From contig JAGXGL010000021.1 in the NCBI GenBank assembly GCA_024636755.1, positions 16,955 to 80,954 on the forward strand: a stretch of DNA of 64,000 bases, written 5' to 3'. Positions 55,870 through 64,000 of this stretch are shown piece by piece (the first letter of the stretch is position 1; each line of letters begins with the position of its first letter). A program made the translations under genes and the position numbers. The notes under the pieces are model-generated. The model was not told the DNA's origin. It worked only from the letters and a program-made list of their open reading frames with translations, and ran no database searches. Source of the DNA: Guyparkeria sp. GTDB lineage: Bacteria; Pseudomonadota; Gammaproteobacteria; Halothiobacillales; Halothiobacillaceae.

Positions 55870-55871
55870 CA

Positions 55872-56387
55872 GTGAATGCAAAAAAAACGCCGAAGTTGAT
55901 CTTGCGGGTGGTCGCGCCCGAGCGCCGCCCGGCGTTGGCCAGTGACGACAAGCGCTTGATTGCGTGTGAGAAGCCGTATCCCGGCAAACAGCGGTTGACG
56001 GTTTTCCTGACATCAGACGCACCAGAGGAAAACCCGCACGAGGCGACAACGTCAGCCGTGAACCTGGACGACCTGATTTCACGGGCGGCCACCAAGGATG
56101 ACGCCGTCATCGAGTTGATCGTCGAGCTGGATGAGTGGACGAAGGCGATCTCGCCATTTTTTGCCGCACTGCGTGACCGATTGAATCGGCCGCTGATCGT
56201 TCATCTCGGTGAGGCGCATCGGGTGGGTGGTTCGGTGGATCAACAGATGGTGTCGCTCGGGTTTACCCGTCACGCGGCAGATGTGCCTGTTTATCTGTTC
56301 GATATCGAAACCTACAAGCGGACCCCGGATTGGTTGAATGCGCGTCATTGGGCCAATCCGGAGCTGTGGGGCAAGTACCGGTGGTGA
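55872..56387 (+). CDS. DUF6231-like conserved hypothetical protein
   Basis: This 171-residue protein ends in DIETYKRTPDWLNARHWANPELWGKYRW, a C-terminal signature I associate with the DUF6231 family of gammaproteobacteria. The middle has alternating strand-helix segments (AVIELIVELDEW, RPLIVHLGEAHRVGG) like a Rossmann-type fold. No catalytic motif can be named. The start is GTG at 55872 with GAGGGGGG 9 nt upstream. Because the tRNA-Leu promoter occupies the immediate upstream DNA on the other strand, its own promoter must overlap the tRNA gene. Confidence 0.8.
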   Translation: MNAKKTPKLILRVVAPERRPALASDDKRLIACEKPYPGKQRLTVFLTSDAPEENPHEATTSAVNLDDLISRAATKDDAVIELIVELDEWTKAISPFFAALRDRLNRPLIVHLGEAHRVGGSVDQQMVSLGFTRHAADVPVYLFDIETYKRTPDWLNARHWANPELWGKYRW

Positions 56388-56610
56388 GGGCCTACCTCGA
56401 GACCAGTCTGGACTCTATTTAACATAATATATATTCTACGAAACTTTGTCCTCGTATAGCTATGACGTGTTGGGCGGCGATTGTCTCGTGGCCATCGCCC
56501 ATCGCAAGCACACGCGGCAACCATGCCCGCAGGTAGTTGCACTACAATGGTCACCAGTCGTCCGGAAGTCTCTTCGGACCGAATGAATTCACCGTTTCGA
56601 TAGGCCCGCC

Positions 56611-58380
56611 ATGCGACCGATCCCGTCCGCTGCGTTGTTCCTTGCCATGAATCTGGCCTTGCTCGGGTCCGGCTGTTCCAGCAGCCCGGCCAACGAGTCC
56701 GCGGCCGACTCGGACATGGGCGCCACCGGATCCGGTGCGACGGCCCGTGAACTGGACGCGTTCGATCAGAGCCCGATCTTCAACGTGCTTGCCGGCGAAT
56801 TCTACGGTCGGCACAAGAATTACGATCAGGCCGCGACCCACTACGCGGCAGTCGCCCAGAACAGCAACGATCCGGCATTGCTCGAACGTGCCATTCAGTC
56901 GGCGATCTTTGCCGATCGCTTCGACCTGGCCCAAACCCTTGCCGAACAACTGCGCGAACTCTCGCCGGGAAACGCCCGCGCGGCCGCGGTCATGATGGTC
57001 TCCTCACTCGAACTCGGTGAGACCGAGCAAGCGGATCGAGCCCTCAACCAGTGGCTCGAGTCTGACTCGGGCAACGTCGAGAAGATATTCAACGAGACAG
57101 GCCAATACCTGCAAAAGAGCCTCGATCGCGACCGGGCGGTGGCCTATACCCACCACCTGGCCGAACGTTTCCCCCAGCAATACGAAGCCCAGGTGGTCAT
57201 CGCCAAGCTCGCGCTGTCGTTCGGCGAACCGGCGCTGGCCCGCAACGCCGCCGACCGTGCCATGTCACTGCGTCCCGACGAGACCATGGCCTACGATCTG
57301 GCGATGGTCATTGCCAATCGTGACGGTGATGTCGAACAAGCCATCCGAGTACTCGAAAAGGCCCACAACCAGTTTCCCGATGAAGGCCGTTACACGAGCG
57401 GGCTGATCGAGGCGCGACTGGTGGCCGGCCGGGACGACGCCGCGCTTGCGTTGCTTGAGCGCACCTTGGAAATCCAGCCGAAAGATCCCGAGCTCCTGCG
57501 CACCCTGTCGCTGTTCGCGTTTCGTTTGGAGCGTCCCGATCTGGCCGAACAGGCACTGGACCGCCTCGAGCGCTTACCCGGCCATGCGGATGTCGTCCAC
57601 CTGATCCGTGGACGCGTTGCCTTGCAGGACGCCGACCTCGACGGCGCGGAATCCGCCCTGTCGCAGGTAAGCCCCCGCAGCGAGCAGTACGCCAATGCCC
57701 AGGTGCTGCTAGCCGGCGCCCGGGTCGATCAGGGCCAGGCGGACGCCGCTATCCGTGGGTTGGAAGCCGCCCTGCTCTCTGAGGAGATTGACGAGGCCGA
57801 CCATCAGCAGCTCATGCTCGCGCTCGCCTCGACGCTTGCGGCATCCGGACAGTTCGAGGAAAGCCTGCAAATCGCCGATCAGGCCCTGGATGCCTGGCCG
57901 GATGCCAGCGATTTCCGTCTGCAAAAGGCCATGACGCTGTTTGCCCTCGAAGAATCCGGCTCGGCGATCAGCGTGCTGCGCGAACTTGTTGACCGCGATC
58001 CCGAGCATGCCCAGGCCCTCAACGCGTTGGGCTACACGTTGGCCGACGAAAACCGCAATCTGGACGAGGCCGAGAAGCTGATCGGGCGCGCCTTGCAAAT
58101 CGACCCGGATAACGCGGCCTACCTCGATAGCCTCGGCTGGCTCAAATACCGCCAGGGCGATCTTGAATCGGCCCTCAGGGTGTTGAGAAGTGCCTACCGT
58201 CGCGCACCCAACGCCGAAATCGGCGCCCATCTCGGTGAGGTGCTGTGGGCCGAGGGCGAGCGTGACCAGGCGCTCGAGATCTGGCAAGAGGCCCTCGAAC
58301 TCGATGCCAGTGACATCACCCTGCTCGAAACCCTGCGCAAATTCGCCCCGGAGCTGGTGCCGGCAAACGGTCAACCGTGA
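56611..58380 (+). CDS. TPR-repeat lipoprotein upstream of lolB
   Basis: This 589-residue protein has a lipoprotein signal ending in LLGSGC (lipobox, Cys22), then almost continuous tetratricopeptide repeats to the C-terminus; the last canonical ones contain ALNALGYTLADENRNLDEAE and AYLDSLGWLKYRQGDLESAL. Such genes stand just before lolB-ispE in Pseudomonas and relatives and are thought to act in envelope assembly, though no precise role is established. The stop overlaps the GTG of lolB (GTGA). The 223 nt upstream are AT-rich around 56410-56440, without a promoter I could call. Confidence 0.9.
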   Translation: MRPIPSAALFLAMNLALLGSGCSSSPANESAADSDMGATGSGATARELDAFDQSPIFNVLAGEFYGRHKNYDQAATHYAAVAQNSNDPALLERAIQSAIFADRFDLAQTLAEQLRELSPGNARAAAVMMVSSLELGETEQADRALNQWLESDSGNVEKIFNETGQYLQKSLDRDRAVAYTHHLAERFPQQYEAQVVIAKLALSFGEPALARNAADRAMSLRPDETMAYDLAMVIANRDGDVEQAIRVLEKAHNQFPDEGRYTSGLIEARLVAGRDDAALALLERTLEIQPKDPELLRTLSLFAFRLERPDLAEQALDRLERLPGHADVVHLIRGRVALQDADLDGAESALSQVSPRSEQYANAQVLLAGARVDQGQADAAIRGLEAALLSEEIDEADHQQLMLALASTLAASGQFEESLQIADQALDAWPDASDFRLQKAMTLFALEESGSAISVLRELVDRDPEHAQALNALGYTLADENRNLDEAEKLIGRALQIDPDNAAYLDSLGWLKYRQGDLESALRVLRSAYRRAPNAEIGAHLGEVLWAEGERDQALEIWQEALELDASDITLLETLRKFAPELVPANGQP

Positions 58381-59087
58381 GTCAAACCGCCGCCCGCCCC
58401 CAGCAACCGACGCCGTCTTTCTTCATGTCAATCATTGCAACGTCCACCATTAAACTGCGCATTACCGCCCTGTTCGTCGCCACCGCCCTGCTTTCCGGCT
58501 GCGCCTCGCTACTTGGCACACAGCCGACCGAGCCAGCCAGCGAGGCGCAATTGACGGCGTGGGATTCGCACGCGCGAGCGCTCGAATCGATGGCCGACTG
58601 GGCGTTTGATGGACGGGCGGCCGTTCGCTCCGGCGTCACCGGCGGCAGTGTTCAACTCGACTGGACACAGGTAGGCCCCGTGACCTCGCTCGTATTGAGT
58701 GGCCCCTTTGATACGGGGCGCCTGGCGATGACCGGGACACCAAGCCACATGCTCCTGACCGACGGTAAAGGCAATCAACGCGTCACCGACGATCCCGAAG
58801 CGCTCCTCGAGCAACAGACCGGTTGGCGCATCCCGTTGGCCACCCTGCCGCGGTGGGTGAGAGGTTTGCCCAGTCACTCCCTGGATGCGCTGTCCGCGGG
58901 CGACTACCGTCTCGACGATCAAGGCCGTCTCGCCGCCTTCACCGACGACGATGGCTGGGAGGTCGAATATGACCGCTACCAGGATGTCGGGCGACTCGCC
59001 CTGCCCCATTTCGTCGAGTTATCCCACGATGGCATGCGGATCCGCATCGTGGTCGACACCTGGGACATCGGACAAACACCTCGATGA
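58377..59087 (+). CDS. lolB: Outer-membrane lipoprotein receptor LolB
   Basis: LolB accepts lipoproteins from LolA and inserts them in the outer membrane. The lipobox is LLSGC. The mature part has the LolB strands WAFDGRAAVRSGVTGGSVQLDW and WRIPLATLPRWVRGLP. The start is ambiguous: GTG at 58377 overlaps the previous stop and gives 236 residues with a long n-region, whereas ATG at 58425 gives a normal signal peptide (220 residues) but has no ribosome site. I list the coupled start. The stop overlaps ispE by ATGA. Confidence 0.93.
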   Translation: MSQTAARPQQPTPSFFMSIIATSTIKLRITALFVATALLSGCASLLGTQPTEPASEAQLTAWDSHARALESMADWAFDGRAAVRSGVTGGSVQLDWTQVGPVTSLVLSGPFDTGRLAMTGTPSHMLLTDGKGNQRVTDDPEALLEQQTGWRIPLATLPRWVRGLPSHSLDALSAGDYRLDDQGRLAAFTDDDGWEVEYDRYQDVGRLALPHFVELSHDGMRIRIVVDTWDIGQTPR

Positions 59088-60010
59088 CCGCTTCCCCCAG
59101 CGCGGAATCCGCCAACGCGGGGACCTGGCTCCAGGCCGGCTGCAAACTCAACCTCTACTTGCACGTCAACGCCCGACGGCCGGACGGCTATCACGAGTTA
59201 CAGACCTTCTTCGAGTTGCTGGACTACGGTGACGAATTGCTAATCGACACCGGCCACGACGATATTCGGGTCGAGTGGATCGCCGGCAACGAGCCGATCG
59301 ACGGAATGCCGGCCGATCCCCACGGCGATCTGCTCCACCGGGCAGCGATCCGGTTGCGCGAGCAAGCCCGTGACGATCGGCGCGGCCATCAACCCGCGCC
59401 CGGCGCGCACATCACCTTGAAAAAACACGTGCCGGTGGGCGGCGGGCTGGGCGGTGGTTCAGCGGCCGCCGCCTGCCTGTTACGAGCCCTTAATCGTTCC
59501 TGGAACCTCGATTATCCGGTCGATACCCTCGCGCGGATCGGCAAGGAGCTCGGTGCCGATGTGCCGGTCTTCGTTCATGGCCACAGTGCCACGGCACACG
59601 GCATCGGTGAGCAATTGCATCCCGACGTCGCGCCGGACACCAGCGGCATCTACCTGGTGCTGGTGCCGGGTGTCTCCTCGCCGACCGCCGGCCTGTTCGC
59701 CAACGAGCGGCTAGAGCGCAACTTACCCAAGCAACCGGATGCCGAGTTGCTCGAACACTGGCGCGACCAGGGGCAGAACGTGTTCGAACGGCTCGTGCTG
59801 GATCAGCAGCCGGAACTCGCCGCCCTGCTCGCCGACTTGAAGGCCGAAGCGGGATTTGCGCGCATGACAGGGTCGGGCGCCTGCCTGTTCACCCCGGTTG
59901 CCTCCGAACTCGAGGGCCAGCGGATCGGTGAGCGGCTGGCATCGAGGCACGAAATCCTGCGACGGTTTTTCCTCTCTTCACGGCTCGCTCACGCCAAAAC
60001 AGCGCCTTAG
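59084..60010 (+). CDS. ispE: 4-diphosphocytidyl-2-C-methyl-D-erythritol kinase
   Basis: IspE phosphorylates the 2-hydroxyl of CDP-methylerythritol in the non-mevalonate isoprenoid pathway. It is a GHMP kinase: substrate-side CKLNLYLHVNARRPDGYHEL, the ATP loop VPVGGGLGGGSAAAACLL and the late MTGSGACLF motif. At 308 residues it is slightly longer than E. coli IspE. It overlaps lolB by 4 nt; the tRNA-Gln and prs genes follow. Confidence 0.97.
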   Translation: MTASPSAESANAGTWLQAGCKLNLYLHVNARRPDGYHELQTFFELLDYGDELLIDTGHDDIRVEWIAGNEPIDGMPADPHGDLLHRAAIRLREQARDDRRGHQPAPGAHITLKKHVPVGGGLGGGSAAAACLLRALNRSWNLDYPVDTLARIGKELGADVPVFVHGHSATAHGIGEQLHPDVAPDTSGIYLVLVPGVSSPTAGLFANERLERNLPKQPDAELLEHWRDQGQNVFERLVLDQQPELAALLADLKAEAGFARMTGSGACLFTPVASELEGQRIGERLASRHEILRRFFLSSRLAHAKTAP

Positions 60011-60052
60011 GGGACCAACCATGCGAAAAGGTAAAAAAACCGCCATCAGCCC

Positions 60053-60081
60053 TTGGCAAACCCGGATCGCTTGGTTAAGAT
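60053..60081 (+). promoter_or_regulatory. Promoter of the tRNA-Gln-prs transcript
   Basis: TTGGCA (60053-60058), 17-nt spacer, TAAGAT (60076-60081), about 16 nt before the tRNA 5' end. Confidence 0.7.
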
Positions 60082-60097
60082 GCGCACCTTCTTCGAA

Positions 60098-60174
60098 TGG
60101 GCCGTCGCCAAGTTGGTTAAGGCACCGGATTTTGATTCCGGCATTCGCAGGTTCGAATCCTGCCGGCCCAGCCA
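60098..60174 (+). tRNA. tRNA-Gln (anticodon TTG)
   Basis: A 77-nt tRNA including encoded CCA. The acceptor TGGGCCG pairs with CGGCCCA, the anticodon loop is ATTTTGATT with TTG, and the T-arm is GGTTCGAATCC. prs begins 17 nt later, so the tRNA is probably processed from a shared transcript. Confidence 0.96.
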
Positions 60175-60191
60175 AATAACCGGCGAGACCG

Positions 60192-61151
60192 ATGTCACTA
60201 ACACGCTCCTTGATGGTCTTCACGGGCAACGCGAATCGGCCATTGGCCGAACGAGTTGCGGAAAGTCTTGATAGCCAACTCGGACAGGCATCGGTAGCGC
60301 ATTTCTCGGACGGCGAATCCGCCGTCGAGCTCCTGGAAAACGTCCGCGGTCGCGACATCTTTGTCATTCAGCCGACCTGCGATCCGACGAACGACCACAT
60401 CATGGAGCTCATGCTGATGACCGATGCGCTGCGTCGGGCCTCGGCTCACCGCATCACCGCGGTCGTCCCCTACTTCGGCTATTCCCGCCAGGACCGTCGT
60501 GTCCGCTCGTCTCGCGTGCCGATCAGCGCCAAGGTTGTGGCCAACATGCTGCAGAGCGGCGGCGTGGACCGCATCCTGACCGTCGATCTGCACGCCGACC
60601 AGATCCAGGGCTTCTTCGACATTCCGGTGGACAACGTCTACGCCTCTCCCATCCTCTTGGGTGACATCTGGCGACAGAAATACGAAGACCTGATCGTCGT
60701 CTCGCCGGACGTCGGCGGCGTGGTGCGTGCCCGAGCCGTTGCCAAGCGCCTCGATGACGCGGATCTTGCCATCATCGACAAGCGTCGCCCCCGAGCGAAC
60801 GTCTCGCAGGTGATGCACATCATCGGTGAGGTGAAGGGCAAGACCTGCGTGCTGGTCGATGACATGGTCGATACCGCCGGCACCCTCTGCAAGGCGGCCG
60901 ATGCCCTGAAGAAACAGGGTGCCCGCAAGGTGGTCGCGTATTCCACCCACGCCATCCTGTCGGGCAAGGCAATCGAGAACATCGAGGCCTCTTCCCTCGA
61001 CGAGCTGGTGGTGACCGACACCGTGCCGCTCAAGCCGGAATCCGAGGCCTGCGAGCGCATCCGCGTTCTCTCTGTCGCCGGCATGCTCGCCGAGACCATC
61101 CGTCGCATTCATACCGACGAGTCGGTCAGTTCGCTGTATAACGACGACTAA
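60192..61151 (+). CDS. prs: Ribose-phosphate pyrophosphokinase
   Basis: Prs makes PRPP from ribose 5-phosphate and ATP. FSDGES, the flexible loop [21 protein letters not shown] and the PRPP loop [13 protein letters not shown] are all present. It is the class I type with 319 residues. It follows tRNA-Gln directly; only a weak ribosome site is seen. The ispE-tRNA-prs-rplY-pth-ychF order is that of Pseudomonas. Confidence 0.98.
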   Translation: MSLTRSLMVFTGNANRPLAERVAESLDSQLGQASVAHFSDGESAVELLENVRGRDIFVIQPTCDPTNDHIMELMLMTDALRRASAHRITAVVPYFGYSRQDRRVRSSRVPISAKVVANMLQSGGVDRILTVDLHADQIQGFFDIPVDNVYASPILLGDIWRQKYEDLIVVSPDVGGVVRARAVAKRLDDADLAIIDKRRPRANVSQVMHIIGEVKGKTCVLVDDMVDTAGTLCKAADALKKQGARKVVAYSTHAILSGKAIENIEASSLDELVVTDTVPLKPESEACERIRVLSVAGMLAETIRRIHTDESVSSLYNDD

Positions 61152-61169
61152 CAGCAAGGCCGTCTGCCC

Positions 61170-61198
61170 TTCCAGCGAACGGGCTTTCCCTGTACAAT
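61170..61198 (+). promoter_or_regulatory. Promoter candidate for rplY
   Basis: TTTCCA (61170-61175), 17-nt spacer, TACAAT (61193-61198). The predicted start near 61205 falls at the first leader hairpin. Confidence 0.5.
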
Positions 61199-61200
61199 TC

Positions 61201-61308
61201 GCGCGCCGCTCGATCACTCGGGCGGCGCGCGTCGGTTGTGGCTTGGTCGCGGGCCACAACCGTACATCAGACGCCGGGAGCCGGACAGTCGTCGCCCCGG
61301 CGGTTTTT
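61201..61308 (+). promoter_or_regulatory. Stem-rich rplY leader ending in an attenuator-like hairpin
   Basis: Three hairpins stand in a row. GCGCGCCGC/GCGGCGCGC (61201-61209 with 61222-61230) has an inner CGA/TCG extension. CGGTTGTGGC/GCCACAACCG (61233-61242 with 61253-61262) is a perfect 10-bp stem. CGCCGGG/CCCGGCG (61272-61278 with 61296-61302) is followed by G and five T (61304-61308), just upstream of GGAG and the ATG at 61330. Autogenous control of rplY through its leader is described for E. coli; this structure differs and ends like a terminator. Confidence 0.55.
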
Positions 61309-61329
61309 ATTTCTGGAGTGGACCCAATC

Positions 61330-61998
61330 ATGTCTAATGAAACTTTTAAGATTGAAGCGTCCGTTCGCGATGACCTGGGGAAGGGTGCGAGCCGCCGCCT
61401 GCGTCGCGAAGGGAACATCCCGGCCATCGTCTACGGTGGCAAGAAGGCCCCGGTCTCGCTGACCATCAACCACAACGAGCTCCTGAAGCACCTCGACCAC
61501 GAGGCATTCTTCTCGCATATTCTCGAGCTCAATGTCGGCGGTGAGACCGACGAGGTGGTCCTGCGTGACCTGCATCGTCACCCGTACAAGACCACCGTCG
61601 TGCTGCACGCTGACTTCCAGCGCATCACCCGTGGTCAGAAGATGCGGATGAACGTCCCGCTGCACTTCGACAACCGCGAAGAGAGCAAGGGCGCCAAGGC
61701 CGGCGGCGTGGTCAGTGTCATCCACAATGAAGTCGAGATCGAGTGCCTGCCGCGCCAGCTGCCGGAGTACCTGACCATCGATTTGAGCGAACTGGATATC
61801 AACGAGGCGATCCACCTGAGCGAAATCAACCTGCCGGAAGGCATCGCCATTCCGGAGCTCGCGCTGGGTGAAGGGCATGACGTGGCCGTGGTCGCGATCC
61901 ACCCGCCGAAGTTGGAGAAAGAGCCGGAAGAGGAAGAACAGGCCGACGTAGAAGCCGAAGCCGGTGGCGAGGAAGAGAAAGGCGGCGAAGAAGCCTGA
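61330..61998 (+). CDS. rplY: 50S ribosomal protein L25 (long CTC form)
   Basis: L25 binds 5S rRNA. This is the two-domain TL5/CTC form: the L25 domain (about 1-95, ASRRLRREGNIPAIVYGG) and the TL5 C-terminal domain (about 100-190, VEIECLPRQLPEYLTIDLSEL), followed by an acidic Glu-rich tail (about 195-222). The ATG at 61330, where similarity starts, is used in place of an upstream GTG at 61243 that lies in the structured leader. Length is 222 residues. Confidence 0.97.
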   Translation: MSNETFKIEASVRDDLGKGASRRLRREGNIPAIVYGGKKAPVSLTINHNELLKHLDHEAFFSHILELNVGGETDEVVLRDLHRHPYKTTVVLHADFQRITRGQKMRMNVPLHFDNREESKGAKAGGVVSVIHNEVEIECLPRQLPEYLTIDLSELDINEAIHLSEINLPEGIAIPELALGEGHDVAVVAIHPPKLEKEPEEEEQADVEAEAGGEEEKGGEEA

Positions 61999-62024
61999 TC
62001 CTCCCCCGCCGCGATCCTCGAAAG

Positions 62025-62051
62025 ACCCCGATCAATTGATCGGGGTTTTTT
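62025..62051 (+). terminator. Intrinsic terminator of rplY
   Basis: A palindromic hairpin, ACCCCGATC (62025-62033) with GATCGGGGT (62038-62046), loop AATT, followed by T to 62051. It separates rplY from pth. Confidence 0.93.
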
Positions 62052-62083
62052 CATTTCGGTCCGGGTGTTGGCGCAATCAGCTA

Positions 62084-62092
62084 TGCGATAAT
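62084..62092 (+). promoter_or_regulatory. Extended -10 promoter candidate of pth
   Basis: TGC-GATAAT at 62084-62092 fits an extended -10. It ends 8 nt before the pth ATG, so transcription would start at or within 2 nt of the start codon. No good -35 is seen. Confidence 0.45.
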
Positions 62093-62100
62093 CCGCGCCC

Positions 62101-62685
62101 ATGAGTATCAAGCTGATCGTGGGACTGGGTAACCCCGGACAGAAGTACGATGGCACCCGCCACAATGCCGGTTTCTGGGCCGTGGACGCCATCGCCACCA
62201 CACTGGGCGGCAGCTGGGCCGAGGAACGCAAGTTCAAGGGCGCGGCTGCCCGGGTGATGGTCGACGGCGTCGACCTACGGCTGCTGCGGCCCGATACCTT
62301 CATGAACCGGTCGGGCCAGTCCGTCGGTCCATTGGCGCAGTTCTTCAAGATCGCCCCAGAAGAGATCCTCGTAATCCACGACGAGCTCGACCTGCCACCT
62401 GGCCGGATGCGACTGAAGTGCGGTGGCGGGCACGGCGGTCACAATGGCCTCAAGGATATCCAGTCCGCGCTCGGCAGCGCGGACTTCTGGCGCCTGCGCA
62501 TCGGCGTGGGGCACCCGGGGCACCGAGATGCGGTGGTCGGGTATGTCCTGACCAACCCGCCCCCGGATGAACGACGCCTGATCGAGGACGTGGTCATCGA
62601 GGTCCGTCACCTCGCGCCCAAGCTCGTGCATGCCGATGACGCGGCACTGAGGCAGGCGATCAACAGCTATCGCCCGTCCGCCTGA
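62101..62685 (+). CDS. pth: Peptidyl-tRNA hydrolase
   Basis: Pth releases peptides from prematurely dropped peptidyl-tRNA. Motifs are GLGNPGQKYDGTRHNAGFWAVD with the catalytic histidine, PDTFMNRSGQSV, and the HDELDLPPGRMRLKCGGGHGGHNGLKDI stretch (shown here split across residues about 97-125). Length is 194 residues. No ribosome site precedes the ATG, and a -10-like box lies 8 nt upstream, so the mRNA may be leaderless. Confidence 0.96.
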   Translation: MSIKLIVGLGNPGQKYDGTRHNAGFWAVDAIATTLGGSWAEERKFKGAAARVMVDGVDLRLLRPDTFMNRSGQSVGPLAQFFKIAPEEILVIHDELDLPPGRMRLKCGGGHGGHNGLKDIQSALGSADFWRLRIGVGHPGHRDAVVGYVLTNPPPDERRLIEDVVIEVRHLAPKLVHADDAALRQAINSYRPSA

Positions 62686-62758
62686 GCGGACGGACGACCC
62701 GACACACCCGCGGCCGCCCTGCCCGGCCGCATCCTGACACTGAATCAACGGAGTCCCT

Positions 62759-63853
62759 ATGGGTTTCAACTGTGGCATCGTGGGCCTGCCCAACGTCGGC
62801 AAGTCCACCCTGTTCAACGCGCTGACCAAGGCCGGCATCCAGGCGGCCAACTACCCGTTCTGCACCATCGAGCCGAACGTCGGGGTGGTCGCCGTCCCCG
62901 ACCCCCGCCTCGACAAGCTCGCCGAGATCGTCAAGCCCGAGCGGGTCATCCCGACCAGCATGGAGTTCGTCGACATCGCCGGGCTGGTGGCCGGTGCCTC
63001 CAAGGGCGAAGGTCTGGGCAACCAGTTCCTGGCCACCATTCGTGAGACCGATGCCATCGTGCAGGTCGTGCGCTGCTTCGCCAATGATGATGTCATCCAC
63101 GTGGCGGGCAAGGTCGACCCGGTCGCCGACATCGAGGTGATCAATACCGAACTGGCACTTGCCGATCTCGACACCGTGCAAAAGGCCACCGACCGGCTGA
63201 CCAAGCAGACCAAGTCCGGTCAGAACAAGGATGCCGCGGCCAAGCTCGAGCTGGTCAAGGAAGTTGCCGAGGTGCTCGATCAGGGGCACTCGGTCCGAAG
63301 CATGAAGCTTGATGCCGAGAAGCTCGCCCTGCTTCACGATCTGCACTTGCTGACCAGCAAACCGCTGATGTTCATTGCCAACGTGGATGAGAACGGCTTT
63401 GAGAACAATCCGTTCCTCGACCAGGTCCGCGACCTCGCCGGCGCTGAGGGAGCGACGGTGGTGCCGGTGTCCGCGACCACCGAGGCCGAACTGATCGACC
63501 TGGAAGGCGAGGACAAGACCATGTTCCTCGATGAGATGGGACTCGAGGAACCCGGACTCGACCGGGTGATTCGCGCCGGCTACGAGTTGCTCGGCCTGCA
63601 GACCTATTTCACCGCCGGGGTAAAGGAAGTGCGTGCCTGGACGATAAAGCGCGGCATGACGGCCCCTCAGGCCGCCGGTGTGATCCACACCGACTTCGAA
63701 AAGGGCTTTATCCGCGCCGAAGTGGTCGCCTACGACGATTTCGTCACTTGTGGTGGCGAGCAAGGGGCCAAGGAAGCTGGAAAATGGCGGCTGGAAGGCA
63801 AGGACTACGTCATGCACGAAGGGGATGTCGTGCACTTCCGATTCAATGTCTGA
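62759..63853 (+). CDS. ychF: Redox-regulated ATPase YchF (OLA1 family)
   Basis: YchF is an Obg-family nucleotidase that prefers ATP and binds ribosomes. The P-loop is [16 protein letters not shown]3 is [17 protein letters not shown], and a coiled-coil insertion covers about residues 140-200. The C-terminal TGS-like domain (about 280-364) contains [15 protein letters not shown]. Length 364 residues is standard. It directly follows pth, as in most gammaproteobacteria. Confidence 0.97.
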   Translation: MGFNCGIVGLPNVGKSTLFNALTKAGIQAANYPFCTIEPNVGVVAVPDPRLDKLAEIVKPERVIPTSMEFVDIAGLVAGASKGEGLGNQFLATIRETDAIVQVVRCFANDDVIHVAGKVDPVADIEVINTELALADLDTVQKATDRLTKQTKSGQNKDAAAKLELVKEVAEVLDQGHSVRSMKLDAEKLALLHDLHLLTSKPLMFIANVDENGFENNPFLDQVRDLAGAEGATVVPVSATTEAELIDLEGEDKTMFLDEMGLEEPGLDRVIRAGYELLGLQTYFTAGVKEVRAWTIKRGMTAPQAAGVIHTDFEKGFIRAEVVAYDDFVTCGGEQGAKEAGKWRLEGKDYVMHEGDVVHFRFNV

Positions 63854-63881
63854 ATGGGCGTGAAAAGGCGCGCGGACAGGG

Positions 63882-63910
63882 TTGACAACCCGTCGGGGAA
63901 TCCCGATAAT
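63882..63910 (+). promoter_or_regulatory. Consensus promoter of tRNA-Met
   Basis: TTGACA (63882-63887), 17-nt spacer, GATAAT (63905-63910), 13 nt before the tRNA 5' end. Confidence 0.85.
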
Positions 63911-63923
63911 GCGCGCCTTGCTT

Positions 63924-64000
63924 GGCTATGTAGCTCAGCTGGTTAGAGCACGGCACTCATAATGCCGGAGTCGGTGGTTCGAATCCACCCATAGCCACCA
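63924..64000 (+). tRNA. tRNA-Met, elongator type (anticodon CAT)
   Basis: A 77-nt tRNA ending with encoded CCA on the last base of the window. GGCTATG pairs with CATAGCC, the anticodon loop is CTCATAA, and the T-arm is GGTTCGAATCC. The body is close to E. coli elongator tRNA-Met rather than to tRNA-Ile2, although that alternative shares the CAT anticodon. Confidence 0.93.

Overview
The window is a chromosomal stretch of a GC-rich gammaproteobacterium. Gene content and order are those of that class: petABC-sspAB, carAB-greA, aceEF-lpdA, leuCDB-asd-fimV and lolB-ispE-tRNA-prs-rplY-pth-ychF. Sucrose-phosphatase, an arsenate-type gap/arsJ pair and high GC would suit a halophilic sulfur-oxidiser such as Halothiobacillaceae, but that placement is inference. 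No insertion sequence, prophage, CRISPR array or rRNA operon was seen. Genes are close packed and many are translationally coupled by ATGA/GTGA overlaps.

Layout. 1-5.4 kb: 5'-truncated Nif3-family gene, cytochrome bc1 operon, stringent starvation pair sspA/sspB, convergent msrB. 5.6-10.8 kb: ftsK, lolA, rarA and a convergent alkyltransferase. 10.8-15.2 kb: RND pump and adaptor on the minus strand. 15.4-19.1 kb: HIT hydrolase, rsgA, mgtE, orn. 19.1-26.7 kb: dapB, carA-carB-greA, and serS coupled to an orphan acyl carrier protein. 26.7-34.4 kb, minus strand: ferredoxin, coaD, TauE/SafE permease and the complete pyruvate dehydrogenase operon. 34.7-41.7 kb: argG, then two tandem sensor GGDEF-EAL proteins with PhnD-like periplasmic domains.

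41.8-48.1 kb is the most accessory-looking part: gloA; an AT-richer gap with a cluster of DnaA-box matches; a gap-like gene plus arsJ, which together match the 1-arseno-3-phosphoglycerate resistance pathway; a GH100-like hydrolase overlapping sucrose-phosphatase; and a LysR regulator. 48.1-55.6 kb: DUF2237 protein, leuCDB, asd, fimV. 55.7-64 kb: tRNA-Leu, a DUF6231-like protein, a TPR lipoprotein-lolB-ispE operon, tRNA-Gln-prs, rplY, pth, ychF, tRNA-Met.

Best candidates for new biology: (i) the 240-nt leader with a strong intrinsic terminator before the first GGDEF-EAL gene, and the functional split between the two paralogues; (ii) the stem-rich, terminator-ending leader of rplY; (iii) an SspB with two ClpX-docking-like motifs; (iv) an orphan ACP translationally coupled to serS; (v) the DnaA-box cluster beside the arsJ locus. 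All coordinates, lengths and motifs were read by eye; family names rest on recognition of motifs and gene order, not on searches.
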